Source of the DNA: Tolumonas lignilytica
GTDB taxonomy: Bacteria; Pseudomonadota; Gammaproteobacteria; Enterobacterales; Aeromonadaceae
Assembly (NCBI RefSeq): GCF_000527035.1
Contig: NZ_AZUK01000001.1
Coordinates: 2,182,001-2,246,000 of the forward strand
Length of the DNA: 64,000 nt
Direction: 5' to 3'
The stretch's first letter is position 1. The number at the start of each line of letters is the position of its first letter. The notes under the pieces are model-generated. The model made no database searches and was not told the origin of the DNA. It worked only from the letters and a program-made list of their open reading frames with translations. Below, in pieces: positions 53,427 to 63,352 of this stretch. The translations under genes were made by a program, and so were the position numbers.

Positions 53427-55263
53427 TCGTGGTCAGCTGTCCGCTGGCATAGCGAGTCCACAGAAGGTCGTGCATGATTACGCCATCAGTTGTGATATGC
53501 AGGATGCCGGTCAGTCCATTGATGGTCTTTTCCGGATTCTGGCGCAATTCACTTAACTGCGGTATCAAGGTGCCTGCATCGTACCCCATGGCATAAAGAC
53601 GCAATTGATCGCCGGAAGCCTGAGGTAATACCGTATTGGCTTTGGCTAATTCATCCGGCATTTTGTTCAGCATCCAAGGCATATCGCCCAATTGCATACC
53701 ATTGAGTGCTAGTGCAACATCGGCTCGCAGACCGCTACTGTTACTTTTTGAACCTAAGTAATAGGCGGGGCGCACAGGTGAAGCACCCAACATGATATCA
53801 ATGCTGGATTTGATGCTTGAGGCTTCAAAAGGGGATGCGAGCATAAAAATAGCATCGATTCGGTTAGGATCATTGGCGGGATCGGTGGCCAATGATTGCA
53901 CTTCACCAGCGTGCGCTGATGCAGCAGTGCCGCCCAGTTTCTGCCGTAAAACCGTTTGCAGTTCATCTCGACTACGGAATTTGGCAACCGTGGCATCGCC
54001 GATATCCAGCGATTTCCAGTAATTGTTAAAACCCGTCGCGGTCCGTTCGCCTAATGAGTTGGATGGCAGCAACAGCAGCGGGTGTTTCATGCCATCAGCA
54101 TGAATTTTCTGCGCTATCTGGGCGGCTTCATCCTCCGGCGAGAGGGAGAAATAATAGAGATTATCGGCGGCAGGTTGGGAATCCAGCTGATTTAATGCCA
54201 GCACCGGGATGCTGATGTGGCTGGCAAACAGCTGTTCCACTTTATTCTTTTGCAATGGACCAATCACCAACTGAGCCCCGTTTTGCTGAATTTTATTCAA
54301 CAACTCCGGCATGGGCATGCTGTTTTCATCGTAATAGGTGAAGGTCAGTTTATTTCCTGATGCCAGGTTAGACTGGTCTAACCCCGTTTTCAGCGCATTG
54401 GCGGGGAGTGCCAACTTGCCTGACAATGGCAGCAAGACCGCAACTTTCTGGATATCGGATGTTGTCGTGATCCCTTGATTGTTCTGAGCGATAGCGGGTT
54501 GTGCTGGTTCTGCCGCAGGCGTAAATAGCGCGGTCGCAGGGTGATTCGGATGACGTTTTTGCCAATCAGCGAAGAGTGGTTGCTGACCCTTGGCTTCTTT
54601 GCTGATAGCAGCCAACTCAAACCAGCCCGCAGCTTTTTCGCGTTTCATACGTTCCGCGGCATTGACATAGTTTTTCAGCGTATTGCTATCGCTTTCTTTT
54701 AATAGCGACCAGATTTGTTGCTGATTTTTACTGGCCTGTTCGCCATTCAGATAAGGATCCAGAGAAATCAGACTGTTTGCGGCGGCTGTTTTCTGGCCGG
54801 TTCTTAGTAACAGTTCTGACTGCAAACGATAGTAAAATTGCACTGTATTATTATCTAACGGCCGCAGGTCGATGCCAGCAATGCGATTTAAGGCTTTACT
54901 GGATTGCCCCTGTTTGCCCAATTGCAACGCGTTCAACAAGCGTACAGCAACTTTCTGCCGTGGCGTGGTAGCCTCTCTGGCTAGTTGTTGCTGTATGGCA
55001 TTGGCCTGCGTACGATCGCCATCCAGAATCAGACGGCGAGCAGCCAGCACTTGCAAAGCAAAGCGATCTTCCGGGCTGGTGGCACTGTCGATCTGTGACA
55101 GATACCACTGGCTATTTTTTGTTAACGGACCGAATGCGGATATGGGGGCATTTTCGGCACTACTTTCACTGTGATTTCCAGCGGCACAGCCTGATAACAA
55201 CAGGACAATGGCAAACAGCCACCAGAAATGTGGTACAGTGCGCAACTTGCTAATCCGGCTCAA
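53377..55263 (-). CDS. lpoA: Penicillin-binding protein activator LpoA
   Basis: LpoA is an outer-membrane lipoprotein that activates PBP1A for peptidoglycan synthesis. The 628-residue precursor has a lipobox LSGC (Cys26), an N-terminal TPR-like helical domain (about 40-260), a spacer, and a C-terminal periplasmic-binding-protein-like domain: [23 protein letters not shown] (about 273-295), [36 protein letters not shown]. It ends in a Pro/Ala-rich tail overlapping yraN. Divergent from rsmI, as in enterobacteria. Confidence 0.95.
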   Translation of the reverse strand: MSRISKLRTVPHFWWLFAIVLLLSGCAAGNHSESSAENAPISAFGPLTKNSQWYLSQIDSATSPEDRFALQVLAARRLILDGDRTQANAIQQQLAREATTPRQKVAVRLLNALQLGKQGQSSKALNRIAGIDLRPLDNNTVQFYYRLQSELLLRTGQKTAAANSLISLDPYLNGEQASKNQQQIWSLLKESDSNTLKNYVNAAERMKREKAAGWFELAAISKEAKGQQPLFADWQKRHPNHPATALFTPAAEPAQPAIAQNNQGITTTSDIQKVAVLLPLSGKLALPANALKTGLDQSNLASGNKLTFTYYDENSMPMPELLNKIQQNGAQLVIGPLQKNKVEQLFASHISIPVLALNQLDSQPAADNLYYFSLSPEDEAAQIAQKIHADGMKHPLLLLPSNSLGERTATGFNNYWKSLDIGDATVAKFRSRDELQTVLRQKLGGTAASAHAGEVQSLATDPANDPNRIDAIFMLASPFEASSIKSSIDIMLGASPVRPAYYLGSKSNSSGLRADVALALNGMQLGDMPWMLNKMPDELAKANTVLPQASGDQLRLYAMGYDAGTLIPQLSELRQNPEKTINGLTGILHITTDGVIMHDLLWTRYASGQLTTNEPEPATTPPAAQPAQ

Positions 55264-55344
55264 GATTTATCTCCAACCTACCAACGTTTGGTGTCTAGTG
55301 TAATCGTCACACCGGAACGACACAAATTTTCGACAGGAGTTTTC

Positions 55345-56190
55345 ATGACTATATCACCTTGTCTGTATATTGTACCGACACCCATTGGTAACCTGTCTGA
55401 TATCACATTAAGAGCCATTGAGGTATTAAAATCAGTCGATTGCATCGCCGCGGAGGATACCCGGCATAGTGGTGTTCTGTTACAGCACCTCGATGTCAAA
55501 GTGCCGATGCTGGCACTGCATGATCATAATGAACAGCAACGGGCCGGGCTGCTGATCCAGCGTATTCAGCAAGGCCAAAGCATTGCGTTGATCTCCGATG
55601 CCGGAACGCCACTGATTAGTGACCCAGGATATCATCTAGTAAAAGCCTGTCGTGATGCGGGAGTTAAGGTGGTGCCACTGCCTGGTCCGTGTGCGGCGAT
55701 CACGGCATTGAGTGCCGCTGGCTTGCCCACCGATCGCTTTGTGTTCGAAGGCTTCCTGCCTGCAAAAGAAAAGGGCAAGGAAGATCGCCTACAGGCGCTG
55801 GCAGATGAAACGCGTACCATGGTGTTTTATGAATCGCCCCGTCGTGTCATCGATACGCTGACGGCCATGCTTCAGGTATTTGGCGAGCGTCAGATTGTCA
55901 TTGCCCGTGAATTGACCAAGACATTTGAAACGCTGCACAGCTTGCCGCTTTCGGAAATGCTGGTTTGGTTGCAGGAAGACGATAACCGTACCCGTGGTGA
56001 GTTTGTACTGATGCTGGCTGGGAAAGCAGATAACAGTGAAGAGTTGCCAGCCGAGGTTTTGCGTACTTTGACACTGCTGATGGCCGACTTGCCGCTGAAA
56101 AAAGCGGCAGCATTAACGGCTGAAATTTATGGTGTGAAAAAGAATGCGCTGTATGCCTGGGGTTTGGAAAAACAGAATTCTGAGAGATAG
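55345..56190 (+). CDS. rsmI: 16S rRNA (cytidine1402-2'-O)-methyltransferase
   Basis: RsmI uses SAM to methylate the 2'-O of C1402 in the decoding centre. The 281-residue tetrapyrrole-methylase-fold protein begins [43 protein letters not shown], then has [26 protein letters not shown] (about 75-100), [30 protein letters not shown] and [13 protein letters not shown] 55345 is preceded by ACAGGAG; longer frames from 55228 have no support. Divergent from lpoA and upstream of rnpB. Confidence 0.96.
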   Translation: MTISPCLYIVPTPIGNLSDITLRAIEVLKSVDCIAAEDTRHSGVLLQHLDVKVPMLALHDHNEQQRAGLLIQRIQQGQSIALISDAGTPLISDPGYHLVKACRDAGVKVVPLPGPCAAITALSAAGLPTDRFVFEGFLPAKEKGKEDRLQALADETRTMVFYESPRRVIDTLTAMLQVFGERQIVIARELTKTFETLHSLPLSEMLVWLQEDDNRTRGEFVLMLAGKADNSEELPAEVLRTLTLLMADLPLKKAAALTAEIYGVKKNALYAWGLEKQNSER

Positions 56191-56191
56191 T

Positions 56192-56220
56192 TTGCCGCGA
56201 AGGGCTAACCCCCCTATAAT
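56192..56220 (+). promoter_or_regulatory. Promoter of rnpB
   Basis: TTGCCG (-35, 56192-56197), a 17-base spacer and TATAAT (-10, 56215-56220). The first paired base of the RNA is 7 bases further on. GCGCGC between -10 and the start is a stringent-type discriminator. It begins right at the rsmI stop. Confidence 0.88.
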
Positions 56221-56226
56221 GCGCGC

Positions 56227-56608
<382 letters not shown>

Positions 56609-56611
56609 AAT

Positions 56612-56644
56612 AATCCCGTCCATCAGTGACGGGATTTTTTGTTT
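56612..56644 (+). terminator. Terminator of rnpB
   Basis: 9-bp stem AATCCCGTC / GACGGGATT with a 7-base loop, followed by a T-run. Confidence 0.92.
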
Positions 56645-56662
56645 TTACTCAGTCTACAGTGG

Positions 56663-57580
56663 CTATTGGAGTGGAGGTGTGACTTCCAGATAGAGGCCGC
56701 TGATGTCTCTGCGATAGTATCGACCGTCTTTAAAATAATAACGGATCCCGTTGATATCAATGATCGTCACGTTCCCGGGTATTTCCGGCGGGTTCTCAAT
56801 GATGGTCACATTGCTGGGAGCCGGTACTTGTTCATACAGGTCATCGTGCATGACATACCATAAATTATCGAGCACAAAATAGGTAATGCCGGCGGCAATA
56901 ATGGTTTTGTATCCGAAAGGCATTTCCCGGTAATAACGCGGATGCTCATGATATCTATCAACATAATTCCGATCTCGATCATAAGAACCGCGATGGTCAA
57001 ATAGGGCGCGGTGGTCTCGGTCATCAAGGGTTTCGAAATGCGTATTTTCGGTCGGCATGACATTGTGAGGGCGGGTATTGCCGGAGGGCTCAATAATTCC
57101 TTGCGTATGGTTTTCTGTCGGAAAAGAACGATGAGGCGCCGCCATATTTTCTGAGGGCTGGGCAGTGTTGGGAATGTGTTTGTCGGTCTGAGAGGTATTA
57201 TTCGGTGCGACATGAGCGCTCGGTGCTATGGTGTTGGGCGTCGGATTACCGACTTGGATAATAGTCGTCGATGCCGGATTGTGAGAAGGCATGTTATTGA
57301 CGGGAGTTGAGGTCTGGGCCGGTTTTTCGATGCGAACGTTGTTATTGGGTGTCGGATGATTTGATGGCGTTGCCTGATGGGGTTGTGTGTTGACCGGATG
57401 AGCTTCATTATCGGCTCGTCTGTCAGGGCCGCCATGAGTGGCCTGGTTGTCATTATTTACCCGATGCTCGTGTTGTTTACGGAGCAAGTCGGTGTCGTTA
57501 GTATCAGCATAACTATTTGATATAAAAATAGGAAAGGCGATTACACCACATGCCAGAGTCATTATTTTGATAATACGCAC
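56663..57580 (-). CDS. Exported Asn/Pro/Thr-rich protein with C-terminal Tyr-rich domain
   Basis: A 305-residue secreted or envelope protein of unknown function. Residues 1-25 look like a signal peptide. About 30-190 is a low-complexity, probably disordered region rich in Asn, Pro, Thr and His with loose repeats such as NPTPN, PTEN and PSGN. The tail has a segment rich in Asp, Arg and Tyr, a hydrophobic stretch YKTIIAAGITYFVLDNLWYVM (about 224-244), and an ending DINGIRYYFKDGRYYRRDISGLYLEVTPP resembling DUF6515-type repeats. The composition differs strongly from its neighbours. It lies between rnpB and menE on the men strand. Confidence 0.7.
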   Translation of the reverse strand: MRIIKIMTLACGVIAFPIFISNSYADTNDTDLLRKQHEHRVNNDNQATHGGPDRRADNEAHPVNTQPHQATPSNHPTPNNNVRIEKPAQTSTPVNNMPSHNPASTTIIQVGNPTPNTIAPSAHVAPNNTSQTDKHIPNTAQPSENMAAPHRSFPTENHTQGIIEPSGNTRPHNVMPTENTHFETLDDRDHRALFDHRGSYDRDRNYVDRYHEHPRYYREMPFGYKTIIAAGITYFVLDNLWYVMHDDLYEQVPAPSNVTIIENPPEIPGNVTIIDINGIRYYFKDGRYYRRDISGLYLEVTPPLQ

Positions 57581-57626
57581 ATCAACCTCTGCGGTTTAAG
57601 TATCAGCCTGCTGATATAAGCATAAT

Positions 57627-59003
57627 TTACTTTTGTTTGATAGCGATGGATTCCTGTGCAAGCCGTTTAAATTCCGAACGTTGAATCTTGAGTTGCCCGG
57701 CCGGTAATTCGGGCCATGCCAGCCATTGTTTAGGCAGCATATAGGCGGGTAAGAACTGACGTAACCAGTGACTTAATTCAGCTACCGGGATCGCCGCATG
57801 ATGCCAATCGACAAAACAGATGCAACGCATACCCCATTCTTCATCGGCAACAGGAACCACGATGGCCTGCGCCACCGCAGGATGTTGCAATAATTGCTGC
57901 TCGATCTGTTCCGGCTGAATATTTTCTCCACCACTGATGAACTGGTTGTCGATCCGGCCATTAATGAGGAGATCATCGCCCTGCCAGGTTCCGGCATCCC
58001 CCGTATGAAACCAGCCTTCACTGTCCAGCGGCAGTAGGAGTGAATGATCTGGCTGATAATAACCGGCGAATAAGGTCTGTCCGCGGACACAGATCTCGTC
58101 ATTTTTTAGGATGACTTCCCGACCGGGTAAGGCTTTCCCGACTACGCCGGTCTGACCGGCCTGACAGGTGCAAACCTGTGATGCCATCTCCGACAGACCA
58201 TAGCTGACCCACGGTGTTAATTGCTGCTCCCGGCACTGTGCGATCAGGCTGTCTGGCAATGGGGCGCCGCCCAATAACAGATGTTTTACCCGGGTTTTTG
58301 CAAAGTGAAATTCAGGCTGTTGCAGTAATCGGTAAAGTTGCGTCGGAACCAAAGAGAGATGAGTAATCGGCGCTGTTTGCAGCAGCTCGGCCAAAGGAGT
58401 ATCTGCCTCAGGCATCACGACACAGGCCCCGGCGAGGAAGCAACGGAACAGAATGGCTAAACCACCTACGTGAAACAGCGGCAGAGACAATAACCAGCCA
58501 TCATGGGCGGTGATCGGTACGATGCTGCCTTGTGCGTTGGCGAAATGATGGCACAGACGGTGGGCCACTATCTTGGGCGCCCCGCTGCTGCCGGAAGTGT
58601 AAATCAGATTGCTGACTGAGTGATTATCTAACAATGCCGGTGAGAACGGCGCAGATTCTTTGGAAAAATCAAAATCTAATGACGGTGAAGGCCATCGATG
58701 CAGCGCATTGGCCCGTTGTTGTAACAGGCGTTGCTGTGCCTCGGCTAAACGTGGATTGACCGGACAACAGACGATCTGATTGCGCCAGCAAGCCCAGAGC
58801 AACAGCACCAACTCGATACTGTTCGGCGTGCAGAGAAACAGGTGCTCGCCGGATTTGATGCTGGCGGCTGTGAGTTGTTGTTGCAGCGCATTGAGCCTGG
58901 CATCGAGCTGGTGATAGGTGATCAGGGTTCCGGCATACCATAATGCCGGTTGTGTCGGTTGTTGTTGTGCGTGTTGCCGGATCGGGCAAGTTAACTCTGC
59001 CAT
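57627..59003 (-). CDS. menE: o-Succinylbenzoate-CoA ligase MenE
   Basis: MenE activates o-succinylbenzoate with ATP and CoA in menaquinone synthesis. The 458-residue ANL-family enzyme has the phosphate loop TSGSSGAPKIV (about 130-140), YGLSEMASQVC (about 270), GWFHTGDAG (about 333) and the hinge GRIDNQFISGGENIQPEQIE. The catalytic Lys region near the C terminus is LKIQRSEFKRL. The start overlaps the menC end by 13 bases. Last gene of the menFDHBCE order. Confidence 0.94.
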   Translation of the reverse strand: MAELTCPIRQHAQQQPTQPALWYAGTLITYHQLDARLNALQQQLTAASIKSGEHLFLCTPNSIELVLLLWACWRNQIVCCPVNPRLAEAQQRLLQQRANALHRWPSPSLDFDFSKESAPFSPALLDNHSVSNLIYTSGSSGAPKIVAHRLCHHFANAQGSIVPITAHDGWLLSLPLFHVGGLAILFRCFLAGACVVMPEADTPLAELLQTAPITHLSLVPTQLYRLLQQPEFHFAKTRVKHLLLGGAPLPDSLIAQCREQQLTPWVSYGLSEMASQVCTCQAGQTGVVGKALPGREVILKNDEICVRGQTLFAGYYQPDHSLLLPLDSEGWFHTGDAGTWQGDDLLINGRIDNQFISGGENIQPEQIEQQLLQHPAVAQAIVVPVADEEWGMRCICFVDWHHAAIPVAELSHWLRQFLPAYMLPKQWLAWPELPAGQLKIQRSEFKRLAQESIAIKQK

Positions 59004-59917
59004 ACTACCTGTAGTTTTTTGATGTCGATTTGCTGTTTTTCATCCAGCACGGTGTCGTTGAAATAACGTAACGTATCCAGCCCCGGCGCTTGTTCCGGTG
59101 ACCATTCGGCGGCCAGCAGCGCCAGCAGGCGGTTCCCCAGTTGTGATTCATGGCTGGATGAAATGACCACCCTGACGCCATTGGCTTTCGCTTTGACGAC
59201 CAGAACATGACATTTGGCCAGTGAGCCAATCAGGGTGGGTTTTAATATCAATCCCTTGAGTTGTGGAAAGAAATCCCAGTTAGTTTCCAGACTGAGAATT
59301 TCGTCCAGAGCTACCCCGATCCCGGTATGCGACGCGACTGCCCGGATATCGGCATAAGAGGGGCAGGGATCTTCAATATATTCGATATGAGCAGGATCAA
59401 GATGGTTCATAAAGGCCCAGGCTTCTTCCCGCGTCCACTGCTGGTTGGCATCCAGGATCAGCTTGGTTTTGGGTGCGAGGCGGATCAGTTCACGGATCAT
59501 TGCTAATTCGTCGCGCATCGGATAACGCGCCACTTTCAGCTTCACCCGGTTCGGGTAGTCATACAACCACTCTTTCCAGCTCCAGATAATATCGTCGGGA
59601 GAGCCTTGTAACAGCAGATAGGGCGGGAGTGGGGTGTGCTTTAATACCGGCCAACTACGGCGGGCGCAATCTAAACCAAATTGTACGGAAGGACAGTTGA
59701 CCGGGATCGTTTTGCCTTGTTTGAACGCAGTCAGAAAATCAATGATCTCCTGTTCTGCTTCAGCCAATGTTTCGCGAGAAAAACCGGGTAAAGGCGCTAT
59801 TTCGCTCCAACTGCTGCCCCAATGCAGTAGTAACCCTTCGCGCTGTTCGATGGTCTGGTTATGAAACGTGAGGGGTTGCGTCAATGGCAGTTGATAACGG
59901 TACAGAGTGATATCCAT
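58991..59917 (-). CDS. menC: o-Succinylbenzoate synthase MenC
   Basis: MenC dehydrates SHCHC to o-succinylbenzoate. The 308-residue enolase-superfamily protein has the acid-base and Mg residues in order: KLKVAR (Lys, about 122), LILDANQQW (Asp, about 155), IEYIEDPC (Glu, about 182), GVALDEI (Asp, about 205) and GLILKPTLIG (Lys, about 227). It is separated from menB by 100 bases containing a strong hairpin and overlaps menE. Confidence 0.95.
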   Translation of the reverse strand: MDITLYRYQLPLTQPLTFHNQTIEQREGLLLHWGSSWSEIAPLPGFSRETLAEAEQEIIDFLTAFKQGKTIPVNCPSVQFGLDCARRSWPVLKHTPLPPYLLLQGSPDDIIWSWKEWLYDYPNRVKLKVARYPMRDELAMIRELIRLAPKTKLILDANQQWTREEAWAFMNHLDPAHIEYIEDPCPSYADIRAVASHTGIGVALDEILSLETNWDFFPQLKGLILKPTLIGSLAKCHVLVVKAKANGVRVVISSSHESQLGNRLLALLAAEWSPEQAPGLDTLRYFNDTVLDEKQQIDIKKLQVVWQS

Positions 59918-59975
59918 GATGGGCTGTCCTTATCCGTGGGAAAATCAAGCTCGCTCTATCATCTTATATCAGATC

Positions 59976-60002
59976 CCGATGCAGTGTGCTGCACTGCATC
60001 GG
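59976..60002. other. Strong stem-loop inside the men gene cluster
   Basis: 11-bp perfect stem CCGATGCAGTG / CACTGCATCGG with a 5-base loop in the 100-base menB-menC gap. No T-run follows in the men direction, so attenuation, message processing or an extra promoter boundary are more likely than full termination. Confidence 0.6.
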
Positions 60003-60017
60003 TCTGGTTAATATATG

Positions 60018-60878
60018 TTATGGATTTCGCGGGAATTTGTTGAAGTCAGGCGCACGTTTTTCGTTAAAAGCATTACGGCCTTCCTGACCTTCCTCGGTCA
60101 TATAGAACAGCATGGTGGCATTTCCAGCCAACTCCTGCAGTCCGGCCTGGCCATCACAATCGGCATTCAGTGCCGCCTTCAGACAGCGCAGTGCCATCGG
60201 GCTGTGTTGCAGGATTTCCCGGCACCAGCGCACTGTTTCTTTTTCCAGTTCAGCCAGAGGAACCACCGTGTTGACTAGGCCCATCTCCAACGCTTGTTGC
60301 GCATCATATTGACGGCAGAGGAACCAGATTTCACGGGCTTTTTTCTGGCCGACCAGACGCGCCATGTAAGAGGCGCCCCAGCCACCGTCGAAGGAGCCGA
60401 CTTTCGGGCCTGTCTGGCCGAAACGGGCATTGTCTGCGGCAATGGTCAGATCACACAGCATATGCAAGACATGACCGCCACCAATGGCATAACCGGCGAC
60501 CATGGCGACGACCGGTTTCGGGCAGGTACGGATCTGGCGCTGGAAATCGAGCACATTCAGGTGGTGTGTCCCTTCATCATCTTTATATCCGCCGTAATCA
60601 CCACGCACTTTCTGATCGCCACCGGAGCAGAATGCCAGTTCACCTTCACCGGTCAGAATGATCACGCCGATGTTGGCATCAAAGCGGGCATCCTGCAGGG
60701 CTTTCATCATTTCCATGACCGTCAATGGGCGGAATGCATTCCGGACTTGCGGACGATTAATGGTGATTTTAGCTATGCCGTCGGCTGACTTGTGGTAACG
60801 AATGTCCTGATAGTCGGCGCTGCAATCCTGCCACGCAATCGGCGCATACCAGCGGACGTCGTCATCATGATGTTGCAT
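60018..60878 (-). CDS. menB: 1,4-Dihydroxy-2-naphthoyl-CoA synthase MenB
   Basis: MenB closes the naphthoquinone ring from o-succinylbenzoyl-CoA. The 286-residue crotonase-fold protein has [17 protein letters not shown] (about 40-56), the oxyanion loop [23 protein letters not shown] (about 81-103), [50 protein letters not shown] and the ending [15 protein letters not shown] typical of MenB. It begins 12 bases after menH. Confidence 0.97.
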   Translation of the reverse strand: MQHHDDDVRWYAPIAWQDCSADYQDIRYHKSADGIAKITINRPQVRNAFRPLTVMEMMKALQDARFDANIGVIILTGEGELAFCSGGDQKVRGDYGGYKDDEGTHHLNVLDFQRQIRTCPKPVVAMVAGYAIGGGHVLHMLCDLTIAADNARFGQTGPKVGSFDGGWGASYMARLVGQKKAREIWFLCRQYDAQQALEMGLVNTVVPLAELEKETVRWCREILQHSPMALRCLKAALNADCDGQAGLQELAGNATMLFYMTEEGQEGRNAFNEKRAPDFNKFPRNP

Positions 60879-60890
60879 ATTATTCTCTCA

Positions 60891-61637
60891 TCAAAAGGGA
60901 AAGGCGTTCAGCCACTGACGGATGACAGCAGCCATTGAATTCGGGGTAACACGATGCAGGTTGTGACCACCAGCAAGACAGGTTAACTGTACTTGCGGGC
61001 AGGCGGCGGCCAGTTGTGTTCCAATCTGCCGGAATTTCCGATCCTGTTCGCCGCAAAGATACAGTATTGGCAGCGTGCTTGTTTTGATCCAGCCCTGATA
61101 GTCGGCTTGCCTTGCCAGTGAACAACAGCACAGCATTTTAGCTAAGGCGCGATTGGAGTTCTGACTGCGGGCGGTGATGAGCTGTTCCCGTTCGGTCGGG
61201 GACAGATCCTGAAACACCGGTTGTTGATACCAGTCAGCTAAAACCTGAGTCAAGGCTTCCCGGTGAAAGCGACGGGCCCAGCGGGCATCGCTCTGTATTC
61301 TGAGTTGACGATCTGCGACCGTACTGAGACCAGGATGGGCATTTTCCAGAATCAGGCTTTGTAATCCCACCGGATGGCTGGCGGCAAACTGCAAGGCCAG
61401 GCGGCCACCGAGCGAATAGCCTAACAGGTGATATTGCCGGGTCTGCCGCCGGGCTAATTGCTGGGTTAACCAGCCGGGGAAATCGGCCATCTGGCGCAGG
61501 CATTGTGCTGTCGCCTGACCGTGACCGGGTAGATCCAGCGCAATACACTGCACTTTTGGCAATTGTTCCCGCAGGGTTGACCAGTCATCGGCGGCCCCGA
61601 GAAAGCCATGCAGTAACACCAGCGTCGGGCGAGTCAC
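60891..61637 (-). CDS. menH: SHCHC synthase MenH
   Basis: MenH eliminates pyruvate from SEPHCHC to give SHCHC. The 248-residue alpha/beta hydrolase has LHGFLGAADDWSTL (about 9-22), LPGHGQA, the nucleophile in GYSLGGRLALQFA (about 84), an Asp region CGEQDRKF and the final GGHNLHRVTP His. Its start overlaps the menD stop by 4 bases (ATGA), giving coupled translation. Confidence 0.93.
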   Translation of the reverse strand: MTRPTLVLLHGFLGAADDWSTLREQLPKVQCIALDLPGHGQATAQCLRQMADFPGWLTQQLARRQTRQYHLLGYSLGGRLALQFAASHPVGLQSLILENAHPGLSTVADRQLRIQSDARWARRFHREALTQVLADWYQQPVFQDLSPTEREQLITARSQNSNRALAKMLCCCSLARQADYQGWIKTSTLPILYLCGEQDRKFRQIGTQLAAACPQVQLTCLAGGHNLHRVTPNSMAAVIRQWLNAFPF

Positions 61638-63352
61638 GCCGGCAGGCTCCGCACCTGTCCGGCAAACGACTTAAGCCATTCCGCCGCGGCCCCGGTTGCT
61701 ACATGGCATTCCAGCAGGGTGGCACCAGACCGCGTGAGGGCAGCGGCATAAGCCCGACGGAAGCTCTCTGCATTGTAGGCTGCGGCATAAGCCAGCTTAA
61801 ATTGTTCGGCACTGGCGCGAAAGTCCAGTCCGTGGGGTAGCTGATAGAAGTGCTCACGGATCTGGTTGTGTTCCGGCACCGGCAGCATGTGAAAAATATT
61901 ACCGCCGTCATTATTAATGATGATCGCGACAAAGGGCGATGTCAGCTCCCGCAATAAGGCCAGACTGTTCAGATCAAATAACGCCGAGGTATCGCCCAGC
62001 AACAGAGTGGTCGGTTGCTCGGGCGTGGCTTTGGCGACACCGGCGGCTGTGGCGATCAGACCATCAATGCCGGAGGCGCCCCGGTTGGTGTAGATCTGTG
62101 AGGGGCGAACGCCGCAGCTACCGAGCATATCCAGCAGACGGACTGGCATACTGTTACCAATAAATAATTGGCCGAGCAGTTGTGTATTCAGTTGATGGCA
62201 CAGGGTTATCTCGCCCCAGGCGGGTAACGCCTGCGTGATCAGCTTGCCGAGCATCTGATCCCACTCCTGCAATGCATGCCAGGCGGGTTGTGGCTCGCCA
62301 TCGTGTGCCTGACACCATAATGCAGGCGATACCACGAAGCGTTGGTGTACCGCCAAGCCATTGTCCAGCCGTTCAGCATCCGGGGCGATCTGCCAGCAGT
62401 GTTGCCAGTCATGTGCATTGATAAACTGTTGCAGGCGTTTGGAAATCAGGCGTCCACCAAACAGCAGCAAGGTATCGGCCTGTGCCAACAGGTGCTGATA
62501 AGCCGGATGATGCAGCGCCAGATCGGCGTAGGCGATGGTCTGCGGATGAAAACGCAGTTGCGATTGAATATCGGCTAACAATGGCCAGCCAGTTTGTGCT
62601 GCCAGTGCCAGGATGGCATCGGCATCCTGCTGCCGTTGTATCCGCCCTGCAATGATAAGCCCGCGGCCCTGACGGATCGCAGGCCAGTCAGGATGAGGCT
62701 GACACTGTGTCTGTGCCGCCTGATAGTGAGTCCAGGGCTCCTTGCGGGCCAGCCACGCGGTTAAGCCGCGAAAGGCGGAGTCGGGCAGTTGTTGCCCGGC
62801 GACCGGGTATAGCGGCTCACGAAACGGACAGTTCAGATGCACCGGGCCCGGTGTCTGTTGCTGCTGAAAGGCTGCCTGATCAAGGGTAGCCAGCAACCAG
62901 GCGGGGTCAATGTCATGGTCGGGCGCGGGCAGTGCGCGTTGATACACCGGATAATGGGCAAAAATCTGGGTCTGTTCTATGGCCTGATTGGCACCACAAT
63001 CGATCAGCTCTGCCGGGCGGTCTGCCGTTAAGATCCAAAGCGGGATTGCGGATTGCCGGGCTTCCACGATCGCAGGTAACAGATTGGCGACGGCGCTGCC
63101 GGAGGTAACGATCACCGCCACCGCACGCTGACTGCCTTGCGCCAGCCCTAAAGCCAGAAAGCCGAGCCCGCGTTCATCAAAATGCAGATGCGTTTTGACA
63201 GCCGGATGGGCTGCTGCGGCCAGTGTCAGCGGGGTCGAGCGGGAACCGGGTGCGATGCAGATATCCCGGACGCCCAGTCGGACCAGCTCTTCAATCAGCA
63301 GGCTGCTCCATAAGGCATTCAGGCTACCCAGCGATGACCATGGCTCATTCAT
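61634..63352 (-). CDS. menD: SEPHCHC synthase MenD
   Basis: MenD is the thiamine-diphosphate enzyme that adds 2-oxoglutarate to isochorismate. The 572-residue protein starts MNEPWSSLGSLNALWSSLLIEELVRLGVRDICIAPGSRSTPLTLAAA, with the ThDP-activating Glu in HFDERGLGF (about 58). The cofactor and Mg region is GDTSALFDLNSLALL and NNDGGNIFHMLP (about 450-485). ATG 63352 matches the family start and follows the menF stop by 7 bases; the longer frame to 63406 lies inside menF. Confidence 0.95.
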   Translation of the reverse strand: MNEPWSSLGSLNALWSSLLIEELVRLGVRDICIAPGSRSTPLTLAAAAHPAVKTHLHFDERGLGFLALGLAQGSQRAVAVIVTSGSAVANLLPAIVEARQSAIPLWILTADRPAELIDCGANQAIEQTQIFAHYPVYQRALPAPDHDIDPAWLLATLDQAAFQQQQTPGPVHLNCPFREPLYPVAGQQLPDSAFRGLTAWLARKEPWTHYQAAQTQCQPHPDWPAIRQGRGLIIAGRIQRQQDADAILALAAQTGWPLLADIQSQLRFHPQTIAYADLALHHPAYQHLLAQADTLLLFGGRLISKRLQQFINAHDWQHCWQIAPDAERLDNGLAVHQRFVVSPALWCQAHDGEPQPAWHALQEWDQMLGKLITQALPAWGEITLCHQLNTQLLGQLFIGNSMPVRLLDMLGSCGVRPSQIYTNRGASGIDGLIATAAGVAKATPEQPTTLLLGDTSALFDLNSLALLRELTSPFVAIIINNDGGNIFHMLPVPEHNQIREHFYQLPHGLDFRASAEQFKLAYAAAYNAESFRRAYAAALTRSGATLLECHVATGAAAEWLKSFAGQVRSLPA

